In this document: positions 7,501-7,896 of the stretch, piece by piece
Layout: the number at the start of each line of letters is the position of its first letter
How positions within the stretch are numbered: the first letter of the stretch is position 1
Position numbers and translations under genes: made by a program
The notes under the pieces: generated by a model
Told to the model about the DNA's origin: nothing
Seen by the model: the letters and a program-made list of their open reading frames with translations, nothing else
Database searches by the model: none
NCBI GenBank assembly: GCA_964537875.1
Contig: CAZIDN010000122.1
Coordinates: 1-7,896 of the forward strand
Length of the DNA: 7,896 nt
Direction of reading: 5' to 3'
From: JAPKZH01 sp964537875
GTDB taxonomy: Bacteria; Acidobacteriota; Aminicenantia; Aminicenantales; UBA4085

Positions 7501-7749
7501 GCTTTGGCCGCGCGGCACGGCGAATTCGGTGATCCGGCCTGAGAACGTAACGGGACCGACCCAACGCCAGCTGAACTGGTTGAAATCGTCCGCCGTGACC
7601 GGGCTCTGTGCCGGGGCAGACGTCTGGGCAGCGCCCGGGCTTTTGGCCGGGGCTGCGGCCTGTTGGGCAAAGCCCAAGGAAGCGAAACCCAAGCACACAC
7701 ACAAGGCAAGACAAAATCCCTTCCATTTCCCTTGAAGCGACAAGATCAT
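4510..7749 (-). CDS. Secreted VPS10/sortilin-like Asp-box beta-propeller protein
   Basis: This 1079-residue exported protein has a signal peptide (hydrophobic core about 11-27, likely cleavage at GFA-QQ) followed by an Ala/Pro/Gln-rich linker to about 52. At least ten Asp boxes (S-x-D-x-G-x-x-W/F type) mark propeller blades, near residues 97, 151, 204, 261, 465, 518, 564, 771, 840 and 882. Two are identical (KSTDGGKTW) and a third differs by one residue. Between boxes four and five lies an insertion: a Gly-rich stretch (321-329) and then a Lys/Glu-rich, probably helical region (about 345-450). After the propeller (about 55-930) comes a beta-rich C-terminal domain (about 965-1072), perhaps FlgD/Ig-like, interrupted by a Gly/Arg-rich loop (1031-1048). 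No sialidase FRIP motif or glycosidase catalytic set is recognised, so a binding or scaffold role is likelier than hydrolysis. A perfect AAGGAGGT supports this ATG. It is the first gene of the likely operon with the two M14 genes; its partner or ligand is unknown. Confidence 0.92.
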   Translation of the reverse strand: MILSLQGKWKGFCLALCVCLGFASLGFAQQAAAPAKSPGAAQTSAPAQSPVTADDFNQFSWRWVGPVTFSGRITEFAVPRGQSQTYYALTASGGLWKTVDGGISFEPLFEKYGNMSMGYMAIAPSNPNILYLGTGEPMHARSSAHGNGMWKSTDAGKTWTKIGLEKSYFIPKVAVDFKNPDIVYVAAEGKLYDNEMDCERGLYKSTDGGKTWTNVFPVKDRGVADFVIDPNNSDIVIAAAYKTFRRAWTYIDRQPGNHLYKSTDGGKTWNKLTTGLPVDVDLGRTGLAVFEKKPNIICARLDEEVNLGLAERDGGANFRLGGFGGGGGGAAPLWAEDFNFTKFKTYKINSEIAKLAPKFTSLTAETEADLIKKVNELVQDKDFLTKNGVDMAKLNSAARKIYAKDKEIIASIDEIEKLMKKEAPKPDSAEAKGRAQAVNRHVLEVLYAKALGIQQPFKRSGVIYRTDDQGETWKKMTVYAPTGGSAQVNQTEGGYYGRIIIDPNNDQVVLCGDTNVTISTDAGKNFKVSGWDGNRKTHVDHRGVWMDPLNSKHILSANDGGISETWDGGQHWSQKNTVSAQQFYDVSADNEMPYNVMGGTQDNGCWLGPSQTRNQYGVFAADWTYLPTGDGFYTFRDWWNPEYVYYESQFGSSSRMNLKTGDSISMTKRTTPEESAAGVPAQRYQWNAPIVLSPHNPGIVYICSQFVHRSLSRGERGTFVTISPDLTKASKERIALSRKTNLQYATIYAFAESPKKPGLFWVGTDDGNVQMSPDGGTSWVNITNQFYDAAGKPKKDIKGALIPYDRWVKSVLPSAFDEKTCYVAFNGYRTHNEDKTWLFVTRDLGKTWEDISGNMMNPIYRVKEDPDNANVLYLATDYGVYITIDQGKTWTAFSAAAPHVIVKDLDIQKRDRDLIIGTYGRGIYIADIAPIKEFKPEIFQKDAYLFDIENTIRWNRYERKGETLGEMAKVDNPPVGATVYYYLKAEAKSAKLTIKDLEGNLINEVTGGGKKGLQKVFWGLNRRVDPAQQQPGMMGPGGGGRGGRGAAQVDAGVYKVTLTVDGKDFETKKVTVSPDPLFK
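6940..7299 (-). repeat. Three DNA copies of the Asp-box motif
   Basis: Three roughly 30-base segments, at 6940-6969, 7111-7140 and 7270-7299, are nearly identical in DNA as well as protein. Each encodes a KSTDGGKTW-type Asp box. The spacing is 171 and 159 bases, about 55 residues, which is one propeller blade. Similarity in DNA as well as protein suggests either fairly recent blade duplication or strong codon bias acting on a constrained motif. The remaining seven boxes are more diverged. Confidence 0.6.
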
Positions 7750-7752
7750 GAG

Positions 7753-7760
7753 ACCTCCTT
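7753..7760 (-). promoter_or_regulatory. Ribosome binding site of the propeller gene
   Basis: AAGGAGGT on the minus strand is a full eight-base match to the usual 16S anti-Shine-Dalgarno. It ends three bases before the ATG at 7749, a slightly short but workable spacing. It fixes the start of the propeller gene and predicts strong initiation. Confidence 0.75.
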
Positions 7761-7772
7761 AATTCGTCAATG

Positions 7773-7791
7773 ATTCAGCTCTTCCCTGAAT
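7773..7791. promoter_or_regulatory. Small inverted repeat in the leader of the propeller gene
   Basis: ATTCAG (7773-7778) pairs with CTGAAT (7786-7791) across a 7-base loop. It lies 24-42 bases upstream of the ATG, just ahead of the ribosome site, and would form in the 5' untranslated RNA. It could be an operator or a leader hairpin, but at this length chance is also possible. Confidence 0.3.
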
Positions 7792-7823
7792 TTAAATCCT
7801 TGCCGAAGATATATAAACAATCG

Positions 7824-7850
7824 AGAATACATCGACACGACTAATATCAA
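7824..7850 (-). promoter_or_regulatory. Tentative promoter of the three-gene operon
   Basis: On the minus strand, TTGATA (7850-7845; 5 of 6 to TTGACA) is followed after 15 bases by TATTCT (7829-7824; 4 of 6 to TATAAT). The spacer is short. A better-looking -10 candidate, TATATA (7815-7810), has no good -35 partner. The TTGATA lies inside the inner end of the right inverted-repeat arm. The left arm has CTGATA at the same place, so the -35 likeness depends on one of the repeat's three mismatches. The leader is clearly AT-rich, but the exact promoter is uncertain. Confidence 0.3.
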
Positions 7851-7896
7851 CGCAATAATTAAAATGACATCTCCGTTCGGGCGGCGCTTAGGCCGC
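7841..7896 (-). repeat. Right arm of the 56-bp inverted repeat pair (cut by the window end)
   Basis: This is the reverse complement of 10-65 with 53 of 56 matches. The outer hairpin is incomplete: CGGGCGGC (7878-7885) and loop GCTTAG are present, but only GCCGC of the closing strand fits before the window ends. The repeat therefore probably continues outside. The inner end reaches into the upstream region of the propeller gene and may contribute to its promoter. Confidence 0.85.

Noticed and set aside
4930..7542. Two long + strand reading frames (494 and 371 codons) opposite the propeller gene
   Set aside because: Both are antisense to an unmistakable Asp-box protein; their Val/Gly/Asp/Arg-rich composition is what mirrored codons of such a gene produce.
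4510..7749. Sialidase or glycosidase assignment for the Asp-box protein
   Set aside because: Asp boxes occur in many non-enzymatic propellers, and neither the FRIP arginine motif nor a recognisable catalytic set is seen.

Overview
The window looks like a piece of a bacterial chromosome of moderately high GC. AT-rich intergenic sequence surrounds dense, leftward (minus-strand) coding sequence. No taxonomic marker gene is present. The style of the proteins points to an Acidobacteriota-like heterotroph, possibly Aminicenantes, or another protein-degrading environmental lineage: very large secreted Asp-box propellers, and M14 carboxypeptidase-type proteins carrying Asp-rich calcium-type loops and Gly/Arg-rich tracts. 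That assignment is inference from memory of the families, not something the sequence proves.

Layout from right to left, the direction of transcription. (1) 7841-7896 is one arm of a 56-bp inverted repeat whose partner is at 10-65 at the other edge of the window. (2) 7750-7840 is an AT-rich leader with a tentative promoter, a small hairpin and a perfect Shine-Dalgarno sequence. (3) 7749-4510 encodes a 1079-residue secreted VPS10/sortilin-like Asp-box beta-propeller. (4) 4509-4348 is a 162-bp spacer holding a long imperfect hairpin whose loop is a G-run (G-quadruplex-type) tract on the + strand. (5) 4347-2281 encodes a secreted M14-fold protein whose catalytic and metal residues are largely replaced, a probable pseudoenzyme. 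(6) 2269-452 encodes a secreted M14 zinc carboxypeptidase with all expected active-site residues; it follows the previous gene after 11 bp. (7) 444-395 and 380-336 are two tandem intrinsic terminators. (8) 330-302 is a well-formed promoter driving tRNA-Gly(CCC) at 259-188. The remaining 66-187 stretch holds only weak hairpins and no gene that can be supported.

The three protein genes probably form one operon for secreted proteins: a propeller (binding or scaffold), an inactive-looking M14 paralogue and an active-looking M14 peptidase. The two M14 proteins align from end to end, so they arose by duplication, and one copy then lost its active site. The Gly/Arg-rich tracts are shared by the propeller and the pseudo-peptidase but are absent from the active enzyme. 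A role in extracellular peptide or protein processing is the simplest reading; the substrate cannot be read from the sequence. The points most worth a second look are the degenerate M14 metal site (HxxE changed to ExxH), the terminal inverted repeats, and the G-run hairpin inside the operon.
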